A stretch of DNA of 64,000 nt from Pseudomonas sp. Irchel 3A7 (lineage in GTDB: Bacteria > Pseudomonadota > Gammaproteobacteria > Pseudomonadales > Pseudomonadaceae): NCBI RefSeq assembly GCF_900187565.1, contig NZ_FYED01000016.1:124001-188000 (forward strand), read 5' to 3'. Shown here one piece after another: positions 36,170 to 44,463 of the stretch. A model generated the notes under the pieces. The model had not been told where the DNA came from. It made no database searches and saw nothing but the letters and a program-made list of their open reading frames with translations. How positions within the stretch are numbered: the stretch's first letter is position 1; each line of letters begins with the position of its first letter. The position numbers and the translations under genes were made by a program.

Positions 36170-37444
36170 ATGAGTGATCGTCGAGTGGTTGTAACGGGCA
36201 TGGGCCTGGTGTCTCCGCTGGGTAGTGGAGTCGAAGCGGTCTGGCAGCGTCTGTTGGCCGGGCGCTCCGGTTTGCGTAATTTGCCGGAAGAAGTGGTGGC
36301 CGATCTGCCGGCCAAGGTTGGCGGCGCAGTGCCGTCACTGGTGGACGATCCGGAAGCGGGTTTTGACCCGGACCGTTCAACGCCACCCAAAGAGCAGAAA
36401 AAAATGGACCGTTTCATTCTGTTCGCCATCGAAGCGGCGCGTCAGGCGCTGGAGCAGGCGGGTTGGCAGGCGCAGAGCGCCGATGCTCAGGAGCGCACGG
36501 CGACCATCATTGGTTCCGGTGTGGGTGGTTTCGGGGCGATTGCCGATGCGGTGCGTACGACGGATAGCCGTGGTCCTCGGCGCTTGTCGCCGTTCACCAT
36601 CCCGTCGTTTCTGGTCAATCTGGCGGCGGGCCATGTGTCGATCCAGCACGGTTTCAAAGGCCCGCTGGGTGCCCCGGTAACGGCGTGCGCGGCCGGGGTC
36701 CAGGCGATTGGCGACGCGGCGCGGCTGATTCGTTGCGGCGAAGCGGACATCGCGGTGTGTGGCGGTGCGGAGGCTGCGATCGATCGGGTCAGCCTCGCGG
36801 GATTCGCTGCCGCGCGCGCCTTGTCCAGCGGGTACAACGACACCCCCGAGCGTGCTTCACGCCCCTTCGACAGTGGCCGTGATGGCTTTGTCATGGGCGA
36901 GGGCGCCGGTCTGTTGGTGATCGAGTCCCTGGAGCATGCGTTGGCCCGTGGCGCACAACCCCTGGCGGAGCTGGTGGGTTACGGCACCAGTGCCGATGCC
37001 TATCACCTGACTGCGGGTCCCGAGGATGGCAGCGGTGCGCGTCGCGCGATGTCTTTGGCATTGGCTCAGGCGGGCGTTTCGCCGGAGCAGGTTCAGCATC
37101 TGAATGCGCACGCGACCTCGACTCCGGTTGGCGATCTGGGTGAGTTGGCGGCAATCAAGTCGCTGTTTGGTGCGGATAACAAGATCGCTGTGACAGCGAC
37201 CAAATCCGCCACCGGGCATTTGCTCGGCGCGGCAGGCGGGCTTGAAGCAATCTTCACCCTGTTGGCCATCCGTGATCAGGTCGTACCGGCGACGCTCAAC
37301 TTCGATAACCCGGACCCTGCTGCCGAGGGTGTGGATATCGTCCACGGCCAGGCCAGGCCGATGGCCATCGAGTACGCCTTATCCAATGGCTTCGGCTTTG
37401 GCGGGGTCAATGCCAGCGTGTTGTTCAAGCGCTGGAACGGCTAG
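36170..37444 (+). CDS. Beta-ketoacyl-ACP synthase II-like enzyme
   Basis: A 424-aa thiolase-fold condensing enzyme with the full Cys-His-His triad: VTACAAGVQ (Cys 173), NAHATSTPVGD and SATGHLLGAAGG, plus the C-terminal GFGFGGVNAS. It condenses malonyl-ACP with an acyl primer like FabF. It is not part of the main fab cluster; instead it forms a pair with the SDR upstream and converges on a TetR gene, overlapping it by 4 bases at the stops. Likely a second, specialised FabF copy. Confidence 0.9.
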   Translation: MSDRRVVVTGMGLVSPLGSGVEAVWQRLLAGRSGLRNLPEEVVADLPAKVGGAVPSLVDDPEAGFDPDRSTPPKEQKKMDRFILFAIEAARQALEQAGWQAQSADAQERTATIIGSGVGGFGAIADAVRTTDSRGPRRLSPFTIPSFLVNLAAGHVSIQHGFKGPLGAPVTACAAGVQAIGDAARLIRCGEADIAVCGGAEAAIDRVSLAGFAAARALSSGYNDTPERASRPFDSGRDGFVMGEGAGLLVIESLEHALARGAQPLAELVGYGTSADAYHLTAGPEDGSGARRAMSLALAQAGVSPEQVQHLNAHATSTPVGDLGELAAIKSLFGADNKIAVTATKSATGHLLGAAGGLEAIFTLLAIRDQVVPATLNFDNPDPAAEGVDIVHGQARPMAIEYALSNGFGFGGVNASVLFKRWNG

Positions 37445-37998
37445 GCCTGGGACTCGTTCAGGTGAGTCCGCGTGACGTCGAGAATCTGCCGGGCAAACTC
37501 GGGATTCTCGACGCTGCGCGAAAGCAGCAGCGCCCCCACCAGTGTCGACATGATGACGATGCTTCGGTCCACCACGTTTTCACCTTCAAGCGTGCCTTGT
37601 ATCTGTTGAAGCCGGGCGTTCAACACCTCGTCGGAGGTTGGGCTCGGCTGCCCGCGCATACCGAGTTCCGATGACATGGTCAGCAGCGGGCAACCTTCGT
37701 GGGGCGAAGTCTGGTGCCATTCAGACAAATAGGCGTCGATGAATGCTTCAAGCGGGCGCTCCTGGGCAAACAGCTCGGCGCAAATGCCGGCGACCTGATC
37801 GCCGGCAGCCTGCAATGCCTTTTCTACCAACTCGTCCTTGGATTTGAAATGCGAGTAAAAACCACCGTGAGTCAAACCCAACGCTTTCATCAGAGGTTGC
37901 AGGCCGGTCGCGCCTATACCGTCACGGCGAAAGCGTTCTGAGGCTTCCTTGATGATGCGTTGGTGGGTCTGGGCTTTATGGTCCTGCGAGTAACGCAT
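37441..37998 (-). CDS. TetR family transcriptional regulator
   Basis: A 185-aa repressor. The N-terminal helix-turn-helix is clear: IIKEASERFRRDGIGATGLQ followed by ALGLTHGGFYSHFKSKDELV. The C-terminal half is a ligand-binding helical domain of the TetR_C group. I chose ATG 37998, with GGAG 7 bases upstream; the frame extends 6 codons further to ATG/TTG. It is convergent with the SDR–ketoacyl synthase pair; control of those genes is plausible but not shown. Confidence 0.9.
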   Translation of the reverse strand: MRYSQDHKAQTHQRIIKEASERFRRDGIGATGLQPLMKALGLTHGGFYSHFKSKDELVEKALQAAGDQVAGICAELFAQERPLEAFIDAYLSEWHQTSPHEGCPLLTMSSELGMRGQPSPTSDEVLNARLQQIQGTLEGENVVDRSIVIMSTLVGALLLSRSVENPEFARQILDVTRTHLNESQA

Positions 37999-38144
37999 CT
38001 GATATCTCCACATCAATGCGCCATATTAACCAATGAAAATTGGATGGTGACTGTACTTCTACTTCTAAAAAGCATGCAGATGCGTCGAACTTGGTTCAAA
38101 CGCACACAAGTACTGGCACGAATAGTGATTACTCATTGCTTGAC

Positions 38145-38159
38145 GATTGTTGAACAATC
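38145..38159. promoter_or_regulatory. Candidate GntR/FadR-type operator
   Basis: GATTGTT-G-AACAATC is a perfect 15-base palindrome. Its core TTGT-TGA-ACAA fits the TnGT-n3-ACnA pattern known for FadR-subfamily GntR regulators. It lies 15 bases before the start of the GntR gene, where binding would block transcription or initiation, so autoregulation is likely. Confidence 0.6.
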
Positions 38160-38173
38160 TTGAGGCAATGAGC

Positions 38174-38827
38174 ATGAGCAACGGACTTTCACTGGCCGAT
38201 CACATCACCTTGGAATTGCGCGCGGACATTATCGGCGGGCGTTTGCTGCCCGGCATGGCGCTGGTGGAAAACGATCTGGTGTCGGCCTACAACGCCTCGC
38301 GCAATACCATTCGTGAAGCCCTGCATCGCCTGGGGCAGGAAGGCCTGACCCGTTATGTTCGCAACAAAGGCGTCATGGTTCGCCGCTTGGGCTTTGACGA
38401 TGTGCGGGATCTGTTCAAGGTTCGGCGCACCCTGGAGCTGCAGGCCATCAGCATGAGTCGCCCGCTTCGCGACTATCAATCCGACCGGATGCTCGAAGCC
38501 CTGGAGGCCACCGAGCTGGCGCGTGAGCGCGAAGACTGGCGCGACGTCGGCACCCACAGCCTGGCCTTTCATCAACACATCGTCGGGTTGCTGCGCAGTC
38601 CGTTGTTCGATGAGTTCTTCACCAACGTCGTCGCGCAATTGCGCCTGGTGTTCTGCACCGCTCCCGATGAATCGAGTTTTCAGGCGCCCTGGCTGGCTCG
38701 CGACCGACTGATCCATGAGCTGCTGGTCGAGGGTGACAAACGCGCCGCCGAGGAGGCGATGAGCCTGTATCTCGATGATTCCGAGCATCTGCTGTTGCAA
38801 ATGCTTGCCCCTTCTTCCCATCACTGA
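38174..38827 (+). CDS. GntR family regulator, FadR/FCD subfamily
   Basis: A 217-aa regulator. The winged helix is at residues ~5–70: HITLELRADIIGGRLLPGM, then SRNTIREALHRLGQEGL. The helical FCD domain follows with the metal/ligand residues in LFKVRRTLELQAI, HSLAFHQHIVGL and RDRLIHELLVEGD. GAGG stands 8 bases before ATG 38174; an ATG two codons upstream is also possible. It is 15 bases from the DUF1989 gene, so the pair is one operon with the regulator first. Confidence 0.92.
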   Translation: MSNGLSLADHITLELRADIIGGRLLPGMALVENDLVSAYNASRNTIREALHRLGQEGLTRYVRNKGVMVRRLGFDDVRDLFKVRRTLELQAISMSRPLRDYQSDRMLEALEATELAREREDWRDVGTHSLAFHQHIVGLLRSPLFDEFFTNVVAQLRLVFCTAPDESSFQAPWLARDRLIHELLVEGDKRAAEEAMSLYLDDSEHLLLQMLAPSSHH

Positions 38828-38842
38828 TCGAGGATTCGTGCC

Positions 38843-39694
38843 ATGTACAAAGACTATCCGGCGGCCTATCAAGTCAGCAAAGGTTCGGCCTTGCAGGTGG
38901 ACAAGGCGTTTTACGAGCGGGTGCGCGACGCGAAGGATGGGCGCACGCTGATCGAGTCGTTCGAGGTACCCATTCGCACCGGCCGCGCCTGGCATGTCCC
39001 GGCCGGACATGTGTTCAGGGTGACGACGCCTGTCGGTCCGCAGGTGGGCGACTTCAACGTGTGGAATGCCCACGATCCGCGCGAACGCCTGTGGGCTTCG
39101 CGCACTCGCCAGCTGCAGGGCGCGCACGTCAGCACCCATGATCGGTTGTGGTCGAACCTGCCTTTTCTACGGCCGCTGGTGACCATCACCGATGACAGCC
39201 TGGCCGGTTACGGCATCGACGAGCATGGTGGCCGCCTGCACGATTTGCTCGGCACCCGTTGCGATCCCTATGTGAACAAAATGCTCACCGGCGAAGATTT
39301 TCATCATCACTGCCACTCCAACCTGACCCGCGCGGTACTGCCCCATGGCCTGACTGAATTCGATGTGCACGACGTGCTGAACATTTTTCAGTGCACGGGC
39401 CTGAATCACGACGACATGTACTTCATGAAAGCCTGCCCGGCGCAGCAGGGTGACTACCTGGAGTTCTTTGCCGAGATCGATCTGCTGTGCGCACTCTCGA
39501 CCTGCCCGGGCGGTGATCTTTCCCTGGCCATGTGGGGACCGGATGCGCAGGATCCGTTGAGCGTATGTCGTCCGCTGGGGGTGGAAATTTATCGGTTGGA
39601 GGATTCGTTGCTGGAGGGTTGGAGCCAGCCGGAACGTGCGGCGTACAAGGGGTTGCATGGCTTGCACATTGCCAAGGCGGATTGGGAAAAATAG
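38843..39694 (+). CDS. DUF1989 (urea carboxylase-associated) family protein
   Basis: A 283-aa protein of the DUF1989 family: FRVTTPVGPQVGDFNVWNAH, HHHCHSNLTRAVL and ACPAQQGDYLEFFAEID with DLLCALSTCPGGD. Histidine- and cysteine-rich motifs suggest a metal site. Relatives named UCA proteins (CgdA/CgdB) are two subunits of carboxyguanidine deiminase in guanidine breakdown; others have no known role. Here a single, longer copy sits behind a GntR regulator and near an ethanolamine permease, with no urea carboxylase gene, so its substrate is open. Confidence 0.85.
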   Translation: MYKDYPAAYQVSKGSALQVDKAFYERVRDAKDGRTLIESFEVPIRTGRAWHVPAGHVFRVTTPVGPQVGDFNVWNAHDPRERLWASRTRQLQGAHVSTHDRLWSNLPFLRPLVTITDDSLAGYGIDEHGGRLHDLLGTRCDPYVNKMLTGEDFHHHCHSNLTRAVLPHGLTEFDVHDVLNIFQCTGLNHDDMYFMKACPAQQGDYLEFFAEIDLLCALSTCPGGDLSLAMWGPDAQDPLSVCRPLGVEIYRLEDSLLEGWSQPERAAYKGLHGLHIAKADWEK

Positions 39695-39702
39695 TCCCAG
39701 GT

Positions 39703-39807
39703 CCTTGTAGGAGCGAGCTTGCTCGCGATGGTCGTAAACGATTACGCGTGTTTTCCGGTTAAACGCGGCGCTTTTGAATTCATCGCGAGCAAGCTCGATC
39801 CTACAAT
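39703..39807. repeat. REPIN, variant with TTGTAGGAGCGAGC arms
   Basis: TTGTAGGAGCGAGCTTGCTCGCGA and, 60 bases on, the inverse TCGCGAGCAAGCTCGATCCTACAA. This arm variant differs from the GTGGGAGC type by its first bases. It lies directly behind the DUF1989 gene and probably folds into the 3' end of the transcript. Confidence 0.88.
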
Positions 39808-39824
39808 TTCCTTATCAGATCAGT

Positions 39825-39992
39825 TCAGCGGTCCTGCGCATCCTTGGCGTCCGCTTCCGCGTTGCGTTCAGCCACGCGTTTACGTTGTTCATCGGTCAAC
39901 TCGACCTTGTTGGCGGTGTCACGCAGCATCATCAATCCGCCAACGATCGAGCCGATTGCAACGATCAGAATCAACCAGGCATACCAGGGCAT
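39825..39992 (-). CDS. Small DUF2897-type membrane protein
   Basis: A 55-aa protein: one membrane span (WYAWLILIVAIGSIVGGLMM) followed by a charged helix (ELTDEQRKRVAERNAEADAK). This pattern fits the DUF2897 family of small proteobacterial membrane proteins with no known role. ATG 39992 has AAGGAG 7 bases upstream; the frame extends further but without a start signal. It sits alone between two REPINs. Confidence 0.78.
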   Translation of the reverse strand: MPWYAWLILIVAIGSIVGGLMMLRDTANKVELTDEQRKRVAERNAEADAKDAQDR

Positions 39993-40099
39993 AGGGTTCT
40001 CCTTGAAAGCAGGCCGATTGGCGGGTTTCGCCAATCGATCGTGCCTACCACTTTTGAGCGAATGATTTTCGCAGTGGTTCCATTCTATGCCTGATAGGC

Positions 40100-40203
40100 C
40101 TTGTAGGAGCGAGCTCGCTCGCGATAGTCGCCAACGATAGCGCTGGTCGGCAAGGTACCCCGCGACAGCCTCAGTTTATTCGCGAGCAGGCTCGCTCCCA
40201 CAT
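40100..40203. repeat. REPIN, mixed arms
   Basis: Left arm CTTGTAGGAGCGAGCTCGCTCGCGA, right arm TTCGCGAGCAGGCTCGCTCCCAC, ~100 bases in all. The two arms belong to different variants (TTGTAGGAGC and GTGGGAGC). Confidence 0.85.
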
Positions 40204-40211
40204 TGGCCGTT

Positions 40212-41576
40212 TTAAAGCCCGGTCAGCATCGCATCCGCTGGTGCATCGGCACGCAGTTGCGAGGTGAGCTGGAAGTAAACGAAACCCACCGCCATGAAAC
40301 CGAGGAAAATCAGCCCGATCAGTGTGTTGAACCAGGCCATGGCTACGAGGCACACCACCGCCAGCACCAGTGCAATGAACGGTACCAGCGGGTAGCACGG
40401 CGCGCGGAAGGTGCGCTCCAGGTTCGGTTCGGTTTTACGCAGTTTGAACAGACTGAGCATGCTCATGATGTACATCACGATGGCGCCGAACACCGCCATG
40501 GTGATCATCGCTGCCGTCAGCGTCATGCCCCCCAGATTGATCAAGCCATCACTGTAAATCGCGGCGATGCCGATCACGCCGCCGGCGATGATCGCCCGGT
40601 GCGGCGTCTGGAAGCGCGACAGTTTCGCCAGGGAGGCCGGCAGATAGCCGGCACGGGCGAGGGCGAAGAACTGCCGCGAGTAGCCGAGGATGATGCCGTG
40701 GAAGCTCGCCACCAGCCCAAACAGGCCGATCCACACCAGCATGTGCAACCAGCCGGAGCTTTCGCCGACCACGGTTTTCATCGCTTGCGGCAGCGGGTCG
40801 TTGATGTTCGACAGGGTGCGCCAGTCGCCGACGCCACCGGCGAAGAACATCACGCCCATGGCCAGCAACACCAGGGTCAGGATACCGCTGATGTAGGCCT
40901 TGGGAATCGTGCGTTTTGGGTCCTTGGCTTCTTCGGCGGCCATGGCTGCGCCTTCAATGGCGAGGAAGAACCAGATCGCGAACGGAATCGCCGCGAACAT
41001 CCCGGCAATCGCCGGTGCACCGAACACATCCGAACCAGCCCAGCCATTGAGGGCAAAGTTGCTGAAGCTGAAGGCTGGGGCGACCACGCCCATGAACACC
41101 AGCAACTCAGCGACCGCCAACACGCAGACCACCAGTTCGAAGGTCGCCGCCAGCTTCACGCCGAGGATGTTCAGACCCATGAATACGACGTACGCGCCGA
41201 CTGCGGCGTGTTTCGGGTCGAGGGCGGGGAACTGCACGTTGAGGTAAGCGCCGATTGCCAGGGCAATGGCCGGCGGCGCGAAGACAAATTCGATCAGCGT
41301 CGCCAGCCCGGCGATCAATCCACCTTTCTCACCAAAGGCACGGCGGCTGTAGGCAAAGGGACCACCGGCGTGGGGAATCGCAGTGGTCAGTTCGGTGAAA
41401 CTGAAGATGAAGCAGGTATACATAGTGGCGACCATGAAAGAGGTCACCAGAAAGCCCAGCGTCCCGGCCACGCCCCAGCCGTAACTCCAGCCGAAATACT
41501 CTCCGGAAATCACCAGCCCGACCGCAATGCCCCACAGGTGTAGCGTGCCCAGCGTGGGTTTGAGTTGTGTGTTCAT
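40212..41576 (-). CDS. eat: Ethanolamine permease (APC superfamily)
   Basis: A 454-aa polytopic transporter with twelve spans. The N-terminus LWGIAVGLVISGEYFGWSYG and the conserved AAEEAKDPKRTIPKAY are characteristic of the Eat ethanolamine permease group, which I recognise from other pseudomonads. It takes up ethanolamine as a nitrogen or carbon source. GGGAG precedes ATG 41576. The usual partners eutBC are not in the window; the nearest catabolic gene is the DUF1989 gene, transcribed the other way. Confidence 0.87.
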   Translation of the reverse strand: MNTQLKPTLGTLHLWGIAVGLVISGEYFGWSYGWGVAGTLGFLVTSFMVATMYTCFIFSFTELTTAIPHAGGPFAYSRRAFGEKGGLIAGLATLIEFVFAPPAIALAIGAYLNVQFPALDPKHAAVGAYVVFMGLNILGVKLAATFELVVCVLAVAELLVFMGVVAPAFSFSNFALNGWAGSDVFGAPAIAGMFAAIPFAIWFFLAIEGAAMAAEEAKDPKRTIPKAYISGILTLVLLAMGVMFFAGGVGDWRTLSNINDPLPQAMKTVVGESSGWLHMLVWIGLFGLVASFHGIILGYSRQFFALARAGYLPASLAKLSRFQTPHRAIIAGGVIGIAAIYSDGLINLGGMTLTAAMITMAVFGAIVMYIMSMLSLFKLRKTEPNLERTFRAPCYPLVPFIALVLAVVCLVAMAWFNTLIGLIFLGFMAVGFVYFQLTSQLRADAPADAMLTGL

Positions 41577-41747
41577 GCCTTTGCTCCCTGAACGGTTTGG
41601 AAAGCTCGGGGAGGACGTGTGCAGTGGGCGTGCCAGTGTGGTGACAGTCGTCGTTATGGATGAAAAGGCGTCGTATCGGGGATGTTCGGCGATTTATAGC
41701 TGTATTTTGGTGCGCCAGTTGGGGGCGTTGTTGCCCGGTCTGCCGTC

Positions 41748-41823
41748 TTCGCGAGCAGGCTCGCTCCCACACTGGATTTGTGAACAATAAAATCCCCTGT
41801 GGGAGCAAGCCTGCTCGCGAAAA
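41748..41823. repeat. REPIN, short spacer
   Basis: TTCGCGAGCAGGCTCGCTCCCACA, then after ~30 bases CTGTGGGAGCAAGCCTGCTCGCGA. It lies between rmlC and the permease gene. Confidence 0.9.
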
Positions 41824-41871
41824 CGTCGGCACATTCAGCACCAAGCCTCTGACGAACCCAGATGCCCGGAC

Positions 41872-42417
41872 TCAGGAAAACACTTCAGCATCCTTGAAGA
41901 ACGCAGCCGCCTGATCCTTGGCGGACAGTTGCGGTGCTTCATCCAGTTGCCAGTCGATGGCCAGGTCCGGATCGTCCCAACGAATGCTGCGCTCAGCCGA
42001 CGGGGCATAGTAGTCGGTGGTTTTGTAGAGGAACTCGGCGAAATCACTCAATACCACGAAGCCGTGAGCGAAACCTTCTGGAACCCAAAGCTGGCGATGG
42101 TTCTCGGCGGACAGGCGCACAGCGACCCATTTACCGAAATGTGGCGAGCTGCGGCGAATGTCCACCGCTACATCGAGTACTTCACCGACCGTCACGCGAA
42201 CCAATTTTCCCTGGGTGTTTTCCAGCTGGTAATGCAGACCGCGCAACACACCTTTCTGAGAGCGCGAATGATTGTCCTGGACGAATTGAGTGGTCAGCCC
42301 CGTCGCATCCGCAAAAGCTTTTGCGTTGAAGCTTTCGTAAAAAAAGCCTCGCTCATCACCAAATACCTTCGGTTCGATGATCAGAACACCGGGCAGGTCG
42401 GTGGTGATTACATTCAT
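41872..42417 (-). CDS. rmlC: dTDP-4-dehydrorhamnose 3,5-epimerase
   Basis: RmlC (181 aa) is the cupin that epimerises C3 and C5 of dTDP-4-keto-6-deoxyglucose. VFGDERGFFYESFN, QDNHSRSQKGVLRGLHYQ (catalytic His), VDIRRSSPHFGKWVAV and WVPEGFAHGF are diagnostic. ATG 42417 has GGAG 8 bases upstream; a longer frame to 42462 lacks support. It completes the rmlBDA set although 28 kb away and on the other strand. Confidence 0.95.
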   Translation of the reverse strand: MNVITTDLPGVLIIEPKVFGDERGFFYESFNAKAFADATGLTTQFVQDNHSRSQKGVLRGLHYQLENTQGKLVRVTVGEVLDVAVDIRRSSPHFGKWVAVRLSAENHRQLWVPEGFAHGFVVLSDFAEFLYKTTDYYAPSAERSIRWDDPDLAIDWQLDEAPQLSAKDQAAAFFKDAEVFS

Positions 42418-42534
42418 GTTGTTTCTCCAGCAATAAGCACGATGGTCGACATTCTTGCTCAAAGAGCTGATTGGCGCGAGGGCCGATCTGGAAAAAAACC
42501 GTCAGTACATAGCTGTAACCCCAGCATAAACCCA

Positions 42535-42560
42535 CTCTTTACGCTTTCTTTATTCCCCGC
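42535..42560 (+). promoter_or_regulatory. Candidate KdpE-binding site upstream of kdpF
   Basis: Two CTTTA motifs (42537 and 42548) spaced one helix turn apart in a T-rich stretch, followed at once by CCCCGCGCGC. As I remember it, the E. coli kdp operator is also a T-rich tract with TTTA motifs followed by CCCCGCCCG. It lies ~90 bases before kdpF, where KdpE would activate. Confidence 0.4.
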
Positions 42561-42645
42561 GCGCGGCCTCGATCTCGTTCCTTTACAGCCTTCCTTCCGA
42601 CAATGAACCCACACGCGGCAATGCGCCGTAACACGGAGAACTTCC

Positions 42646-42735
42646 ATGAGCGTTCTGGACGGGGTGTCACTGCTGTTGGCAGTGGGGCTGTTCATTTATC
42701 TGTTGGTTGCGCTGTTGCGCGCGGACCGGAACTAG
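42646..42735 (+). CDS. kdpF: K+-transporting ATPase small subunit KdpF
   Basis: A 29-aa peptide, MSVLDGVSLLLAVGLFIYLL then VALLRADRN: one membrane span and a short positive tail, the normal size and form of KdpF, which stabilises the KdpABC complex. GGAG stands upstream of the ATG, and kdpA starts 8 bases after the stop. Confidence 0.9.
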   Translation: MSVLDGVSLLLAVGLFIYLLVALLRADRN

Positions 42736-42743
42736 GAGCGGCT

Positions 42744-44453
42744 ATGCACAGTTATGACTATTGGCTGATCCTCGTTTTTTTTGCGGTGGTATTGGTTCCG
42801 GCGCCGTTTCTCGGGCGCTTCTACTACAAGGTGATGGAAGGCCAGCGCACCTGGTTGACGCCGATCCTCGGCCCGGTCGAACGGGGTTGTTACCGGTTGG
42901 CCGGGGTCGATCCGCAGGCCGAACAGAGCTGGCAGAAGTACGCCCTGGCCTTGCTCGCCTTCAACCTCGCGGGTTTCCTGCTGCTGTTCGCGATTCTGTT
43001 GTTCCAGGACCATCTGCCCCTGAACCCGCAAAACCTGCCGGGCCAGGAGTGGACGCTGGCGTTCAACACCGCCATCAGTTTCATGACCAACACCAACTGG
43101 CAGGCCTACAGCGGTGAAGCATCGCTGAGCTATCTGAGCCAGATGGCCGGCCTCACCGTGCAGAACTTCGTCAGTGCCGCGACCGGTCTCGCTGTGCTGG
43201 TCGCGCTTTGCCGTGGCATCGGTCGCAAGTCCACCCAATCCCTGGGCAACTTCTGGGTCGACATGACCCGCGCTACCCTCTACGGCCTGCTGCCGCTGTG
43301 CCTGCTGCTGGCGCTGTACCTGGTCTGGCAAGGCGTGCCGCAAACCTTCGCGCAATACGTGAATGCGGTGACGATGCAGGGTGTCGATCAGGTGATCCCG
43401 CTCGGTCCTGCCGCCAGCCAGATTGCGATCAAGCAACTGGGTACCAACGGTGGTGGCTTCTTCGGCGTCAACTCGGCGCATCCGTTCGAGAACCCGACGG
43501 CCTGGGCCAACCTGTTCGAGCTGGCGTCGATCATCTTGATTCCCGTCGCGCTGGTCTTCACCTTCGGCCACTACGTGAAGGACCTGCGTCAGAGCCGCGC
43601 GATCATCGCCTGCATGCTGGCGTTGTTCCTGATCGGTGGTGCGACTTCGTTGTGGGCCGAATACCAACCGAACCCGACCCTGAACAACGTCGCTGTCGAA
43701 CAAACCGCGCCGCTGGAGGGCAAGGAAGCCCGGTTCGGCACCACGGCCACCGTGCTCTGGTCAGTCACCACCACGGCGGCATCGAACGGTTCGGTCAACG
43801 GCATGCACGACAGCCTCAACCCGCTCAGCGGCATGGTGGCGCTGGTCAACATGATGGTCGGCGAAGTGATCTTCGGCGGCGTCGGCGCCGGGCTCTACGG
43901 GATGTTGCTCAACGTATTGATCGCGGTGTTCCTCGCCGGCCTGATGATCGGCCGGACCCCGGAATACCTCGGCAAAAAACTGCAAGCCAAGGAAGTGCAA
44001 TTGCTGGTGGTGACCCTGATGGTCATGCCGATCGGCGTACTGGTACTCGGCGCGATTGCCGCCAGCCTGCCCGGCCCGGTGGCATCGGTGAGCAATCCCG
44101 GACCCCATGGTTTCAGCCAGTTGCTTTACGCCTACACCTCGGCCAGTGCCAACAACGGTTCCGCGTTCGGCGGCTTCGGCGCCAACACGCCGTTCCACAA
44201 CCTGATGCTGGGCCTGGGCATGTTGATCGGTCGTTTCGGCTACATCCTTCCGGTCCTGGCTCTGGCCGGCAGCCTGGCGATGAAGAAAACCGCACCGATC
44301 GGGCAGAACAGCTTCCCGACCCACGGCCCGCTGTTCGTGACCCTGCTGACCGTGACCATTTTGCTGGTGGGTGGTTTGACCTTTCTGCCGACCCTGGCGC
44401 TGGGGCCGATTGCTGACCACTTGAGCATGGTTGCTTTTGGGTTAAAGAGCTGA
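42744..44453 (+). CDS. kdpA: K+-transporting ATPase subunit A
   Basis: KdpA (569 aa) is the potassium-selective channel subunit of the P-type ATPase, with ~10 spans. The selectivity loop TNGGGFFGVNSAHPFENP is present, as are FMTNTNWQAYSGE and NNGSAFGGFGANTPF. It belongs to the SKT family of K+ channels. AGGAG precedes ATG 42744. In the membrane it passes K+ to KdpB for ATP-driven uptake at very low external K+. Confidence 0.97.
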   Translation: MHSYDYWLILVFFAVVLVPAPFLGRFYYKVMEGQRTWLTPILGPVERGCYRLAGVDPQAEQSWQKYALALLAFNLAGFLLLFAILLFQDHLPLNPQNLPGQEWTLAFNTAISFMTNTNWQAYSGEASLSYLSQMAGLTVQNFVSAATGLAVLVALCRGIGRKSTQSLGNFWVDMTRATLYGLLPLCLLLALYLVWQGVPQTFAQYVNAVTMQGVDQVIPLGPAASQIAIKQLGTNGGGFFGVNSAHPFENPTAWANLFELASIILIPVALVFTFGHYVKDLRQSRAIIACMLALFLIGGATSLWAEYQPNPTLNNVAVEQTAPLEGKEARFGTTATVLWSVTTTAASNGSVNGMHDSLNPLSGMVALVNMMVGEVIFGGVGAGLYGMLLNVLIAVFLAGLMIGRTPEYLGKKLQAKEVQLLVVTLMVMPIGVLVLGAIAASLPGPVASVSNPGPHGFSQLLYAYTSASANNGSAFGGFGANTPFHNLMLGLGMLIGRFGYILPVLALAGSLAMKKTAPIGQNSFPTHGPLFVTLLTVTILLVGGLTFLPTLALGPIADHLSMVAFGLKS

Positions 44454-44463
44454 GGACTATTTG

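Noticed and set aside
40203..41543. 446-codon plus-strand frame opposite the ethanolamine permease
   Set aside because: His/Gln/Asp-rich shadow of a membrane protein gene; the permease motifs on the minus strand are decisive.
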